Source: CAZRUA01 sp964603125
GTDB taxonomy: Bacteria; Bacteroidota; Bacteroidia; B-17B0; Aurantibacillaceae
DNA: 64,000 nt
NCBI GenBank assembly: GCA_964603125.1
Contig: CAZRUA010000005.1
Location: 1-64,000, forward strand
Reading direction: 5' to 3'
Part shown: positions 29,584 through 38,320 of the stretch, in pieces
Layout: the number at the start of each line of letters is the position of its first letter
How positions within the stretch are numbered: position 1 is the stretch's first letter
Made by a program: the position numbers and the translations under genes
Notes under the pieces: generated by a model
The model's input: only the letters and a program-made list of their open reading frames with translations
Databases searched by the model: none
Told to the model about the DNA's origin: nothing

Positions 29584-31482
29584 ATGTTAAACAAAATATT
29601 TGTAGTTTTACCTTTAATGGCAATTTTTTTGGATAAATACTTTAACAAACTTTTTTTAATTAGTTGTATAATAAGTTTTGTTGTTGTTTGTTTAAGAGCA
29701 TTCTTTATTCCTTTTAGTCATGATGAAGCGGCTACTTTTTTCTTTTATATTCAAAGTGATAATTATTTGCCATACAAAGCACATGTGTACACCAACAACC
29801 ACGTTTTAAACAGTGCGCTTGCTAATATCTGTTATCATATTGCGGGTTCTCATCGATTTGTGTTAAGGTTTCCCAATGTTTTATCTTTCATTGTTTTATG
29901 TTTTGGTGTTTACAAAATGTTTCGATACTTGGTAAGTGGTAGTTCTAAGTTATTACTTACTTCATTATTTATTTTAACATTATTCTTTTTAGATTTTTTT
30001 GAATTATGTAGAGGCTATGGCCTTTCGTTAGCTTTCATGGTTTTAGGAATTTCTTATTTATTTGATTTCTTTAAAAATAAGCAAATAAAATCATTGGTTT
30101 TTTTTACAATATGTTGGCAATTGGCACTTTCAGCTAATCTGACCTTAGTGGTATTAACAGCTATGGTGTTGGGCTATGCATTAATGTTTCAGTTAAAGGA
30201 AAAGCTTTTTTTAAAGCCATTTGTGATTTTAACTAATATCATCAATTTTGTTGGTTTGTGGTTTTGGGTAAAATTTACTTTTTTTTACAAGGAACAAGGT
30301 ATGTTAGATTCGGGTTCTGCAACAGGATACTGGAAGACCACATTTCGTTCATTAATGGATTTTATTTTTTCATCGGATTCTTTAGTAGTTCAAATTATTT
30401 TTATTCTGTTATTCGGACTTTCAATAATCTTGTTTTTAAGAATTTTTAGTAAACAAAACAATAAGTTGCAATTTTTATTTAGTCCTTTTGCGTTTAGTGT
30501 TTTAATATTTATAGGTTTAATAATCGGGTTTTGGATATTAAACAAGTTTATGGCAGTAAATTTTCCAGAGGACAGAACAGCGTTATTTTATTATGTATTT
30601 TTTGTATTGGCTTTGGTTTTTGCTGTTGATTCAGCACCGAGATTTATAGGAAACTCAATAGCATTTTCTATCACAGCATTTTCTATTATTTTTTATTTAT
30701 TTAATATGAGTTTAGAAAATTTTGGCTCCTATTTTTATCATACTATCCCTAAAAATATTTACGATTATTTAAAAGTCGAACAGGCTAAAAACCCTGAACA
30801 ATTTACCATTGGAGGACATCGAATAAGAGAAATGGACTATGCGTTTTTAAACTATCGAGGAAATGCGGCGCTCAATTCAATGGATGATAGTGAACAAATG
30901 CAAATGAATTGTGATTATTATTTTGCCTTACAGTGTGAGAAACCTTATTATGAAAAATACTATGATGAAATAATGTTTGACGATAAATGGAAACGTGTTT
31001 TACTTAAAAGGAAAGAACGAATAGAGCATCTTCCTGTATATGAGTTAAAACAAGCGAAATCTATTGAAGGTGAAACAGAATTTTTTGAATTTAAATCCTA
31101 TTCGGATACAATTTTTGAAAATAAGAATCCATTAGAAATGGAAATTAAATTAAATTTTTTAGAAGCTCCAAAACCATTAAATGCATTTGTTGTTTTTAGT
31201 ATTGAAGATGAACAGGGAAATCTGATTTATAAGCGCACTCCATTGTATTGGCTTCAAGATCATTTACAAGGTACCTCAAAAACATTAAAACTTACTAGTA
31301 GTAATCTGCCACCAAAAATTTCTAAGATGGCAATTTATTTATGGAATATTAAAAAACAAAAAGTTAAAATTAATGTTGAGTCATTAAAGATATATCAATT
31401 AAAGGGAAAGGGAGTTGATGTTAGAATTCCTGAGAAGTTTTATATAGAAGCAGGAGCAAAGCAAAAATTGCCTTTATTGTAA
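29584..31482 (+). CDS. Polytopic membrane protein, GT-C glycosyltransferase-like
   Basis: 632 residues. The first 375 are strongly hydrophobic with about nine or ten membrane helices; the rest is a soluble domain of about 240 residues, predicted periplasmic. After the first helix comes 'FFIPFSHDEAATFFFY', which places an acidic 'DE' in the first loop as in GT-C (PMT/ArnT-like) lipid-linked sugar transferases, followed by 'NNHVLNSALAN' and 'LRFPNVLSF' as in that family. The substrate cannot be predicted. Start is taken as ATG 29584; an internal Met at residue 12 is possible. It is convergent with mlaF. Confidence 0.75.
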   Translation: MLNKIFVVLPLMAIFLDKYFNKLFLISCIISFVVVCLRAFFIPFSHDEAATFFFYIQSDNYLPYKAHVYTNNHVLNSALANICYHIAGSHRFVLRFPNVLSFIVLCFGVYKMFRYLVSGSSKLLLTSLFILTLFFLDFFELCRGYGLSLAFMVLGISYLFDFFKNKQIKSLVFFTICWQLALSANLTLVVLTAMVLGYALMFQLKEKLFLKPFVILTNIINFVGLWFWVKFTFFYKEQGMLDSGSATGYWKTTFRSLMDFIFSSDSLVVQIIFILLFGLSIILFLRIFSKQNNKLQFLFSPFAFSVLIFIGLIIGFWILNKFMAVNFPEDRTALFYYVFFVLALVFAVDSAPRFIGNSIAFSITAFSIIFYLFNMSLENFGSYFYHTIPKNIYDYLKVEQAKNPEQFTIGGHRIREMDYAFLNYRGNAALNSMDDSEQMQMNCDYYFALQCEKPYYEKYYDEIMFDDKWKRVLLKRKERIEHLPVYELKQAKSIEGETEFFEFKSYSDTIFENKNPLEMEIKLNFLEAPKPLNAFVVFSIEDEQGNLIYKRTPLYWLQDHLQGTSKTLKLTSSNLPPKISKMAIYLWNIKKQKVKINVESLKIYQLKGKGVDVRIPEKFYIEAGAKQKLPLL

Positions 31483-31483
31483 T

Positions 31484-32236
31484 TTAATGTTTAGGTTTTA
31501 ATTTCTTTAAAAACTCCGATGCATAAACAAAATCAAGTAACTCTTGATTATCTGTTTCTAAAATATCATCGTTGTTTCCTTCCCACCATTTTTTTCCTTT
31601 GTAGATAAATAAAATATTTTGACCTATTTCCATCACGGAGTTCATATCATGGGTAATAACAATGGTCGTTATGTTTAATTCTTCAGTAACTTGTTTAATT
31701 AAGTTATCAATTACAATGGATGTTCTTGGATCTAAACCTGAGTTAGGCTCATCGCAAAACAAGTAGCGTGGATTATTAGCAATAGCGCGGGCTAAAGCGG
31801 CACGTTTTTTCATACCACCACTTAATTCGGCTGGATATAATTTATTTCTGTTTTCTAATTTTACTTTATCAAGGCAGAAATTAACGCGTTCTTGCTTTTC
31901 TTTCTCACTCAAATTAGTAAACATGTCTAAGGGAAAAGCCACATTTTGTTCAACAGTCATCGAATCAAATAAAGCACCGCCTTGAAATAACATACCAATC
32001 TCTTTACGAACATCCTGCTTCTCTTGAACACCCATAGCGGTGAAATCTCTTCCATCATATAAGATAGAACCAGCATCGGGTGTATGTAAACCAACCATTA
32101 GTTTCATTATGGTAGTTTTACCGCTACCACTTTCACCAATAACTAAATTAGTTTTTCCTGGCTGAAAGTTGAACGAAACATTATCAACCACTTTCCTGTC
32201 GCCAAAGCTTTTATTAATGTCTTTAATTTCAATCAT
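31484..32236 (-). CDS. mlaF: ABC transporter ATPase of the Mla (lipid transport) type
   Basis: 250 residues with Walker A 'VIGESGSGKTTIMK', signature 'LSGGMKKRAALARAI', Walker B 'YLFCDEPNSGLDP' and switch His in 'VITHDM'. 'GGMKKR' and 'PNSGLDP' are typical of the MlaF/Ttg2A branch that moves phospholipids between the two membranes. The start overlaps the permease gene by 4 bases. The usual next gene, an MCE-domain MlaD, is absent; a convergent gene follows instead. Confidence 0.93.
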   Translation of the reverse strand: MIEIKDINKSFGDRKVVDNVSFNFQPGKTNLVIGESGSGKTTIMKLMVGLHTPDAGSILYDGRDFTAMGVQEKQDVRKEIGMLFQGGALFDSMTVEQNVAFPLDMFTNLSEKEKQERVNFCLDKVKLENRNKLYPAELSGGMKKRAALARAIANNPRYLFCDEPNSGLDPRTSIVIDNLIKQVTEELNITTIVITHDMNSVMEIGQNILFIYKGKKWWEGNNDDILETDNQELLDFVYASEFLKKLKPKH

Positions 32237-32979
32237 ACCAACATTAATTTTGTGATAACTAAGTTTGTAATTAAAATTAAAACACTATTGTAAACAACAG
32301 ATTTTGTGCTTGCTCGGCCTACTTCAAGGGCACCTCCACTTGTATAATAACCTTGATAGGCTGCAACAGAAGTAATGATAAATGCAAATACAATTGTTTT
32401 TGTTAGAGCATAGGTAACATTATAGGGTATAAAAAAGGATTGTATCCCAAAAATATACTTTTCGGCATCACAAGCACCTGAAACAACCCCAAAAACAAAG
32501 CCGCCAAAAACCCCCAAAAACATGCTGATCATAATTAAAAAAGGATTGATAAACATGGAAGCTAAAATCTTTGGAAGTATTAAATATCCAGCAGAGTTGA
32601 TACCCATAATTTCTAAGGCATCTATTTGCTCGGAAATACGCATTGTTCCAATTTCGGAAGCGATATTTGAACCTACTTTACCAGCTAAAATAAGCGATAC
32701 AATGGTGGGAGAAAACTCTAGAACAATGGACTCACGAGTACCCAATCCAATTGCATATCTTGGTATAAAAGGACTTGTAAAGTTGTAGGCTGATTGTATG
32801 GTGATAACACCGCCCATGAAAATAGAAATGATAGCAATTAACCCTAAGGAGCCAATACCTAATGAATTTACTTCATAAATAAATTGCTTGAAGTACATAC
32901 GTAAATTTTCAGGTTTACTAAAAACCCTACGTAGTAAAATGCAGTACTTTCCAAAAGCCGAGATTATTCTTAAATTCAT
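32233..32979 (-). CDS. mlaE: MlaE-type ABC transporter permease
   Basis: 248 residues with about five or six membrane helices. Typical family features are 'GSLGLIAIISIFMGGVITIQ', 'REsivLEFSPTIVSLILAGKVGS' and 'EIGTMRISEQIDALEIMGIN'. It is the membrane part of the lipid transporter with the ATPase just downstream. On the minus strand TATTTTTG (32995-33002) gives a -7 box 16 bases before the start. Confidence 0.93.
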   Translation of the reverse strand: MNLRIISAFGKYCILLRRVFSKPENLRMYFKQFIYEVNSLGIGSLGLIAIISIFMGGVITIQSAYNFTSPFIPRYAIGLGTRESIVLEFSPTIVSLILAGKVGSNIASEIGTMRISEQIDALEIMGINSAGYLILPKILASMFINPFLIMISMFLGVFGGFVFGVVSGACDAEKYIFGIQSFFIPYNVTYALTKTIVFAFIITSVAAYQGYYTSGGALEVGRASTKSVVYNSVLILITNLVITKLMLV

Positions 32980-32994
32980 GGATGTAAATTACAT

Positions 32995-33002
32995 CAAAAA
33001 TA
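32995..33002 (-). promoter_or_regulatory. -7 box of the mlaE-mlaF promoter
   Basis: TATTTTTG on the minus strand fits TAnnTTTG. A TTTG lies 15 bases further upstream, closer than usual. Confidence 0.45.
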
Positions 33003-33047
33003 CTTATTTTTTTAATACAAAGCTTTTTCGTAACTTAGTGGTAACAA

Positions 33048-33182
33048 ATGATGAGATTCCGAAAAATAATCAGTTTAAGTATACTTTTTGTTTTTATTAC
33101 AGTGGGTTTAAATTCTTGCTTTCTTTTTAGAAAGAAAAACGGATGTAACACCTGCCCAACATTTAATCACAAAAAGCATTAA
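33048..33182 (+). CDS. Small lipoprotein (44 aa)
   Basis: A 45-codon frame, ATG ATG ... TAA, fills the gap between divergent mlaE and the M42 peptidase gene. The product has a positively charged start ('MMRFRKII'), a hydrophobic stretch ('SLSILFVFITVG') and a lipobox 'LNSC', then a short Cys-containing tail ('FLFRKKNGCNTCPTF'). That is a complete lipoprotein signal followed by only about 20 residues. Tiny lipoproteins of this shape are common in Bacteroidota; the function is unknown. Its stop overlaps the stop of the convergent M42 peptidase gene by 3-4 bases. An overlapping frame at 32888-33130 has no such features. Confidence 0.6.
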   Translation: MMRFRKIISLSILFVFITVGLNSCFLFRKKNGCNTCPTFNHKKH

Positions 33183-34192
33183 ATCGTTTCAATATACTTT
33201 AAGCAAAGGTCTAAAGTAGCTTCAATACCTTTTTTATGGGTCCTTTCAACGCCGTGCGAAGCAGCCACACCGGGACCAATTAATGCAACTTTAAAGTCGT
33301 TTCCAGCTCTTAAAGCAGCGCTACCATCCGAGCCATAGAATGGGTAAACATCTAATGTATAATCTATTTTGTTTTTATCACAAATTTGTACCAATGTTTT
33401 GCGGAATTCGTAATCATAAGGTCCGCTGCTATCTTTAACACAAATTGAGCAAGATGTTTCTTTTCCTTCGCAAGCATCTCCCAAAACACCCATATCAATC
33501 ACTAATAAATCTTTTATGGTATTAGCATAACCGCAGGTACCACCATGGCCTACTTCTTCATAGTTACTAAAGAAAATTTCAATAGGTGCTGTTTTGTTTT
33601 GTTCTTTTAATTGACGTGCAATTTCAAATAAAACATAACATCCTGCTTTGTTGTCCATGAATCTAGATTTTATAAAACCATTTTCATATTCGCGGTAACG
33701 AGGTTCAAAGGCTATAATATCGCCAATTCTAACTCCAAGGGCTAATACATCGTCTTTTGAATTTACTTCTTCATCCAAACGGATATGCATGTTATCAATA
33801 CTACGCTTTTCTGTTTCACGATGATTGTTAGCGTGAGAAGATGGATTATTTAATAATAAAGTACCATGAATTTTTTTTCCTTGCATAGTAATAACATCAA
33901 CATATTCGCCCTCAGCACTTGTAAGAGAAAGTCCTCCTAATAAACTCAAGGATAATGTTCCGTTTTTGTTAATACCTGAAACAATGCCCCCTAAAGTATC
34001 TACGTGTGCAGCAATAGCCAAGGTTGGATTTTCGCCTAAAGCACATTTAACAGCGCCTTTGTTTGTATATTGAGGCTTGTAGCCATAGCTACTTAGTAAA
34101 TCAAAAATATATTTACAAGCATTTGTAGTATAACCTGTTGGAGAATCAATATTTACTAATTCTTCAAGGCTTTTATAGGACAGTTTAGACAT
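33179..34192 (-). CDS. M42-family metallopeptidase (aminopeptidase/cellulase-M like)
   Basis: 337 residues. Binuclear metal site residues are visible: His and Asp in 'LAIAAHVDTLGG', Asp in 'SRFMDNKAGC', the Glu pair in 'FSNYEEVGHGG', Asp in 'LVIDMG' and His in 'ASHGVERTH'. The family removes N-terminal residues from peptides in the cytoplasm; the closest characterised types are FrvX/PepA-like glutamyl aminopeptidases. It is followed upstream, 37 bases away, by recO on the same strand. Confidence 0.92.
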   Translation of the reverse strand: MSKLSYKSLEELVNIDSPTGYTTNACKYIFDLLSSYGYKPQYTNKGAVKCALGENPTLAIAAHVDTLGGIVSGINKNGTLSLSLLGGLSLTSAEGEYVDVITMQGKKIHGTLLLNNPSSHANNHRETEKRSIDNMHIRLDEEVNSKDDVLALGVRIGDIIAFEPRYREYENGFIKSRFMDNKAGCYVLFEIARQLKEQNKTAPIEIFFSNYEEVGHGGTCGYANTIKDLLVIDMGVLGDACEGKETSCSICVKDSSGPYDYEFRKTLVQICDKNKIDYTLDVYPFYGSDGSAALRAGNDFKVALIGPGVAASHGVERTHKKGIEATLDLCLKYIETI

Positions 34193-34229
34193 AGAATTAT
34201 TTTTTACAATATTAGTAAATAATTCAGTG

Positions 34230-34955
34230 TTAAGAAAGAGTTTCTTGGAGTACTTGTAGCGATTGAAATTCCTTTAAACCAGCAACGTGCAGTTTGTAGT
34301 AATTGATTAGTATTTCTAAAATGGTTTTACGTTCCTTATAGTTTAAATTTACATTATCAGAATTATTAATACTAAATTGTAGAATGTAATTAACTAGTTT
34401 AGCCTCTTCTCTGTCAACAAAATGGGGGTGTGTAGGTGAATTATGAATAAAACTACCGTTTAATAAATCGAAATATAAATAGTCACCATCTTCGAATTTT
34501 TGCGGAAAAAAACCTAAGTATTTACTTAAATCAACTAAAAAAAGTAAATGAAAATTTGGGTCGTTTTCAATTTTTAAATCAAAATACTGTAAAGCATTTG
34601 ATATAAAATCGAACAAAGTTTGATTGGTTTCTTCTTCCTTTATACATTTAAATAGAACCTCATTGATAAAAGTTGCAATAGTGTTTTTATAAATATTAGT
34701 ATGTAAATGCGAGTACAAATAAAAACAGCGAAGCTCGGAAAGGGTTGCTAAACTTTGATTTTCTTTAATACGAACGTCCATTTCGATTTGCGAAAGGGGC
34801 ATTACTTGTGCAGGTTTAATTTTAGACTTGCTCGAATTTCCAATATGAATAACAAAACTTTTTAAACCAAATTCGCGCGTATAAATTTTTGAAATGATTT
34901 TTTTATCGGCAAATTTTACATTGTTTAATACAATGCCTTTTGTTTTTTGTAGCAT
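34230..34955 (-). CDS. recO: DNA repair protein RecO
   Basis: 241 residues, normal size. The N-terminal OB-fold begins 'MLQKTKGIVLNNVKFADKKIISKIYT' (quoted in part from the first residues) and the rest is helical, ending without the Zn cysteines, as usual in Bacteroidota. RecO loads RecA on SSB-coated DNA with RecR. The start overlaps the stop of porZ by one base, so it is co-transcribed with porZ. Confidence 0.9.
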   Translation of the reverse strand: MLQKTKGIVLNNVKFADKKIISKIYTREFGLKSFVIHIGNSSKSKIKPAQVMPLSQIEMDVRIKENQSLATLSELRCFYLYSHLHTNIYKNTIATFINEVLFKCIKEEETNQTLFDFISNALQYFDLKIENDPNFHLLFLVDLSKYLGFFPQKFEDGDYLYFDLLNGSFIHNSPTHPHFVDREEAKLVNYILQFSINNSDNVNLNYKERKTILEILINYYKLHVAGLKEFQSLQVLQETLS

Positions 34956-37315
34956 TAGTTTAAAACAACAATTTTTGTTTTGCTTGTAACTTCGCCCGCA
35001 GATGTTGAAAACAGGGCTAAATAAACACCGCTAGATACGCGCTCTCCCTTAAAGTTTTTTGCATACCAAATAGCTTGCCCACCTTCTGATTTTGTTTCAT
35101 AAACAAAATTACCTGCGGCATCAACTATTTTAACAATAACCCCATCTGATAAACCATGCATTAAAATGGGTCCATCATAATTTGGTTTTACGGGATTAGG
35201 AAAAGCATAAACGTCTTCAAATTTATCGCCTCCTTTGTTAATATAATTTTGGAAGGATTGCAAACCTTTGGCTGTTCCAAAAAATACTTCTCCTGTTTTT
35301 GGGTCAATAGCAATATTATCTACGTTGTTCGAAAACAAAGGGCTATTGGTTTCGGTGAAGTGGTGAATTTCTTTTTGACCATCAGGAGATAATTGATATA
35401 CACCACTTGTTTTTGTACCAATCCATTTATTATTATGATCATCAACAGCTATACAGGTAACAATATCCGTTTCTAATAAAATTTGTGTTTTACCATCTTG
35501 TTCAATAAAAATTTGCTGAGCATCCCAACCATTAGTATTTGTAAAAATACTTTCTGGATTATAAAACACCGCAACACCTTTATATGTGCCCACCCAAATA
35601 TCTCCTTCTTTGTCTTCAACAATTGCATTTAAATCTAAGCTAGGAAGTTTACCGCTATTTTCAACATCGGTAATTTTTTTTGTGTTGCTATTGTTAGGCT
35701 GAGCAAAACTACCATCGTGTTTATAAACACAAATACCAGCACCAGGAATTAATTGCCAAACTTGTTTAGATTTATCGATGATTGCTCTCCATGAACCATA
35801 TTCCGAACTAGGGTAAAAAGAAGAGAAGTTTAAAACTGTCCAAGATAAATCGGGTTTACGAACTGATAGAAACTTTGCTGTTGGTCCTGTTGTTGCCCAA
35901 AGATTTTTATCTTCATCAAACATTAAATTTCCAATACGGAGCGGTTTGTAGTTTGGTGCAAAATTATAAACAGGTAATGGGCTTCCAATCCAATAATTTT
36001 TAATTGTGCTGCCATTGTATTCTACGATTCCTTCATTCCAACTGCCAACGTAAACATGATTTTCATCATCAGGGTCAACAGCAAGACAATTGTAATTATA
36101 TGTTATGGTATCACCAGCTGTATTGATATACGGAGGTTTATTTGTCCATGAACCTTCACTAAAAATATTTAAACCAATACGTTGATAATCTAATACACCA
36201 ATGTTAGGCGTTAAATCTTTTTGAACCCAATACATTTTGTTGTGTGCAAATTTTATTTGACCTGTTTCTATATCGTCGGGTCCGTCAATTTTAATATGCG
36301 TAGCATTACCACAACCTGAGATGCTATTTATTTTGAAGAACCCAAAAATATCGGCAATATGTATGTTTTGTAAATTATTATCACACACCATTTCTCGTGG
36401 GCTCATATAAGGCGCTGAAACGCCTGAATAACATCCAAATATTACATCGTTTGTAAAGCTTGTATTTCCTATGATTACACCGTCGCTTGCACAAACACCA
36501 AAATGTGTTGAGTTAATATATGAAAGTGAGTATGTAACATAACCAAAAGGTTTGTTAGGTAGTAAGGAAAAAGAAGAACCGTTATAAACTAAAATAGAAT
36601 CTTTAAAATAAGTTGAACCAACGGCAGGGTTAAAATCACTTCGATTCACAATTAAGTTATTATTAAAACTAATCATGAAATTGTGTTTTCCACTTTTAAT
36701 TTTTGTCCAGTTTTGAAAATCAGCTAGGTTAATATTGTTAACTGATGCGCGGTAAATACCTAAGTTAGTTGCTGCGTAAAAAAATCCGTTTAATTCTGTA
36801 AAAGCATATATTTCGCATTGACTGCCGTTAGGGCCAATGATATAAGTGTCTTTTATTTCGTTACGGTTCATATCTAAAACTACGATACCAAAACCACAGC
36901 ATAAATAAGCGAACTCATTTTTAAAATAAGCATCATATACAGTTTTATCTCCTACAATAGACTTACGATATAAGTCAACAACATTTACAATTTCGTTACC
37001 TTTAATAATGTCAATATTTCCATTTTCGTAAGCAATTAGTAATTGATTTGTATTATTGTTTGCGCGAATTAACATAGGGTTTACGTCCGAAAGCCCAGTA
37101 ACCTTATTCATTCTATTAAGAGAATTATCATTTAAATTATAATCAATAATGCCACTGTTAGGAACTAATCCGTAGATATGATTATTAAGCTGAGCTAACT
37201 TTAGAGCAGTTGCATAATTTAAATGATCGCGCCACTCAAAAGTTTTAATAGGTATTTGAGCAAAACTAGTTGAAATAGCAAAGCAAAATAAAATATAAAG
37301 GTTACGCATTTTCAT
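34955..37315 (-). CDS. porZ: T9SS surface component PorZ
   Basis: 786 residues, close to the known PorZ length. A signal peptide ('ILFCFAISTSFAQ') is followed by two beta-propeller regions of the two-component-regulator-propeller kind (e.g. 'IVEDKEGDIWVGTYKGVAVF' and 'VDDHNNKWIGTKTSGVY') and a C-terminal domain with 'YAFPNPVKPNYDGPI' and 'SSGVYLALF', itself a T9SS sorting domain. PorZ belongs to the PorU-PorV-PorZ attachment complex that links cargo to anionic LPS in Porphyromonas. The recO neighbour agrees with the Bacteroidota gene order I know, but this is from memory. Confidence 0.85.
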   Translation of the reverse strand: MKMRNLYILFCFAISTSFAQIPIKTFEWRDHLNYATALKLAQLNNHIYGLVPNSGIIDYNLNDNSLNRMNKVTGLSDVNPMLIRANNNTNQLLIAYENGNIDIIKGNEIVNVVDLYRKSIVGDKTVYDAYFKNEFAYLCCGFGIVVLDMNRNEIKDTYIIGPNGSQCEIYAFTELNGFFYAATNLGIYRASVNNINLADFQNWTKIKSGKHNFMISFNNNLIVNRSDFNPAVGSTYFKDSILVYNGSSFSLLPNKPFGYVTYSLSYINSTHFGVCASDGVIIGNTSFTNDVIFGCYSGVSAPYMSPREMVCDNNLQNIHIADIFGFFKINSISGCGNATHIKIDGPDDIETGQIKFAHNKMYWVQKDLTPNIGVLDYQRIGLNIFSEGSWTNKPPYINTAGDTITYNYNCLAVDPDDENHVYVGSWNEGIVEYNGSTIKNYWIGSPLPVYNFAPNYKPLRIGNLMFDEDKNLWATTGPTAKFLSVRKPDLSWTVLNFSSFYPSSEYGSWRAIIDKSKQVWQLIPGAGICVYKHDGSFAQPNNSNTKKITDVENSGKLPSLDLNAIVEDKEGDIWVGTYKGVAVFYNPESIFTNTNGWDAQQIFIEQDGKTQILLETDIVTCIAVDDHNNKWIGTKTSGVYQLSPDGQKEIHHFTETNSPLFSNNVDNIAIDPKTGEVFFGTAKGLQSFQNYINKGGDKFEDVYAFPNPVKPNYDGPILMHGLSDGVIVKIVDAAGNFVYETKSEGGQAIWYAKNFKGERVSSGVYLALFSTSAGEVTSKTKIVVLN

Positions 37316-37418
37316 ATTTCAATTAACGCAAGTACTTGTTTATTATTGCATTTAGGGTAAAGTTAAAGAAATTTTAGTAAAGACAAAGTTTTAAAATTAT
37401 GTATATTTACAGCATCTT
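37316..37418. other. Spacer upstream of the tRNA-Arg cluster
   Basis: An AT-rich gap between the porZ start and the first tRNA-like sequence; it probably holds divergent promoters. 'AGCATC' at 37411-37416 could pair with the 3' end of the outer tRNA-like gene. Confidence 0.4.
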
Positions 37419-37581
37419 GGCGACGTAGTTCAATGGATAGAATATCACGCATAAGTTATATGGTCTTATAGTTCAATGGATAGAATGGAAGTTTCCTAAA
37501 CTTTTGATCCAGGTTCGATTCCTGGTAAGACCACGATGCGGGACTAAACTTTATATACAGGTTCGATTCCTGTCGATGCTA
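37419..37581 (+). pseudogene. Interrupted tRNA-Arg-like gene
   Basis: The 5' part GGCGACG-TA-GTTC...GAAT (37419-37443) is an acceptor strand plus D-arm. The 3' part from about 37544 (CTAAACTTT, a complete T-arm ACAGG-TTCGATT-CCTGT, then CGATGCT and discriminator A) is the second half of a tRNA. A complete tRNA-Arg(CCT) lies between them. The outer acceptor stem pairs with two G-U pairs and one A-A mismatch, so it looks degenerate. CTAAACTTT equals the 3' anticodon arm of the inner tRNA, so the broken gene was probably also an Arg tRNA. Confidence 0.6.
37462..37533 (+). tRNA. tRNA-Arg (anticodon CCT)
   Basis: 72 bases. Acceptor GGTCTTA/TAAGACC pairs perfectly; D-arm GTTC/GAAT; anticodon arm GAAGT-TTCCTAA-ACTTT with anticodon CCT; T-arm CCAGG-TTCGATT-CCTGG; discriminator A, no encoded CCA. 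It reads AGG codons. Confidence 0.93.
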
Positions 37582-37590
37582 CTTTAAAAA

Positions 37591-37664
37591 GGCTCCGTAG
37601 TTCAATTGGATAGAATGACAGATTCCGGTTCTGTTGGTTGGAGGTTCGAATCCTCTCGGAGTCA
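37591..37664 (+). tRNA. tRNA-Arg (anticodon CCG)
   Basis: 74 bases. Acceptor GGCTCCG/CGGAGTC; D-arm GTTC/GAAT; anticodon arm ACAGA-TTCCGGT-TCTGT with anticodon CCG; T-arm GGAGG-TTCGAAT-CCTCT; discriminator A, no encoded CCA. It reads CGG codons. Confidence 0.94.
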
Positions 37665-37693
37665 CAAATGAATGAGTTTTCAGCTTTTGTGGC

Positions 37694-38293
37694 TTACCTC
37701 TTTCGCTTTAATTCCAAAACCGAACACGTTTTGTACTTTAAATGCGGAGTTATTGCACAGCCAATATATGAATAAGTAGAATCTAAACAAATGTTCCGAT
37801 GTCCTAATGATTTGACATTGTTATCAATTAACAATTGCAATAAAACTTCTATTCCACTATTCCTTGCATAAGAAATACACTCTGCACTCTTCTTTGGTGG
37901 GCATATATTCCTATGATGTCCTCGCCTACCTTCTTTTCCAATCTCATTGGCAAAACACTTAGCATCTTCACTTAAAAGCGAATCGTAAACTAAAGGTTTC
38001 ATTGGTTTCATTCGCTGTAAATGAACTATTAGTGAACGTCTGTATTCCGTGTTTTTTAAATCATGTTTATTTTGTTTGCGATTAATACTATCCAAGACCT
38101 CCAATTTCAAAAACTCTTGGGGGTACATCCTGCAAAGGTTTAAGTACTTAATAATGTTTTTTTCCTCTTGAGTTAAATTACTATTCACCGCCAAATCAGC
38201 CTTTTCCAATTGCTCTTTCGTCCAATCGCTTTTTTGCTGCTTAAATCCTAAACTAAAAATTAAGGTGATTGTTATTGCTATTATTTTTTTCAT
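37694..38293 (-). CDS. Secreted CAP-domain (SCP/PR-1-like) protein
   Basis: 199 residues with a signal peptide ('IIAITITLIFSLGF'). The CAP fold is indicated by 'LSEDAKCFANEIGKEGRRGHH', 'LLQLLIDNNVKSLGHRN' (the conserved GHR) and 'YIGCAITPH' (the conserved strand, usually 'GVG'). The biochemical role of bacterial CAP proteins is mostly unknown. It is the last gene of an operon (gap 27 bases) behind the BspA-like protein and the protein at 42891. Confidence 0.8.
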   Translation of the reverse strand: MKKIIAITITLIFSLGFKQQKSDWTKEQLEKADLAVNSNLTQEEKNIIKYLNLCRMYPQEFLKLEVLDSINRKQNKHDLKNTEYRRSLIVHLQRMKPMKPLVYDSLLSEDAKCFANEIGKEGRRGHHRNICPPKKSAECISYARNSGIEVLLQLLIDNNVKSLGHRNICLDSTYSYIGCAITPHLKYKTCSVLELKRKR

Positions 38294-38320
38294 ATTTCTA
38301 GTCTTACCTCATTAACAAAC

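Noticed and set aside
37419..37581. Self-splicing intron in a tRNA gene
   Set aside because: The inserted part is itself a full tRNA and shows no group I or II intron features.
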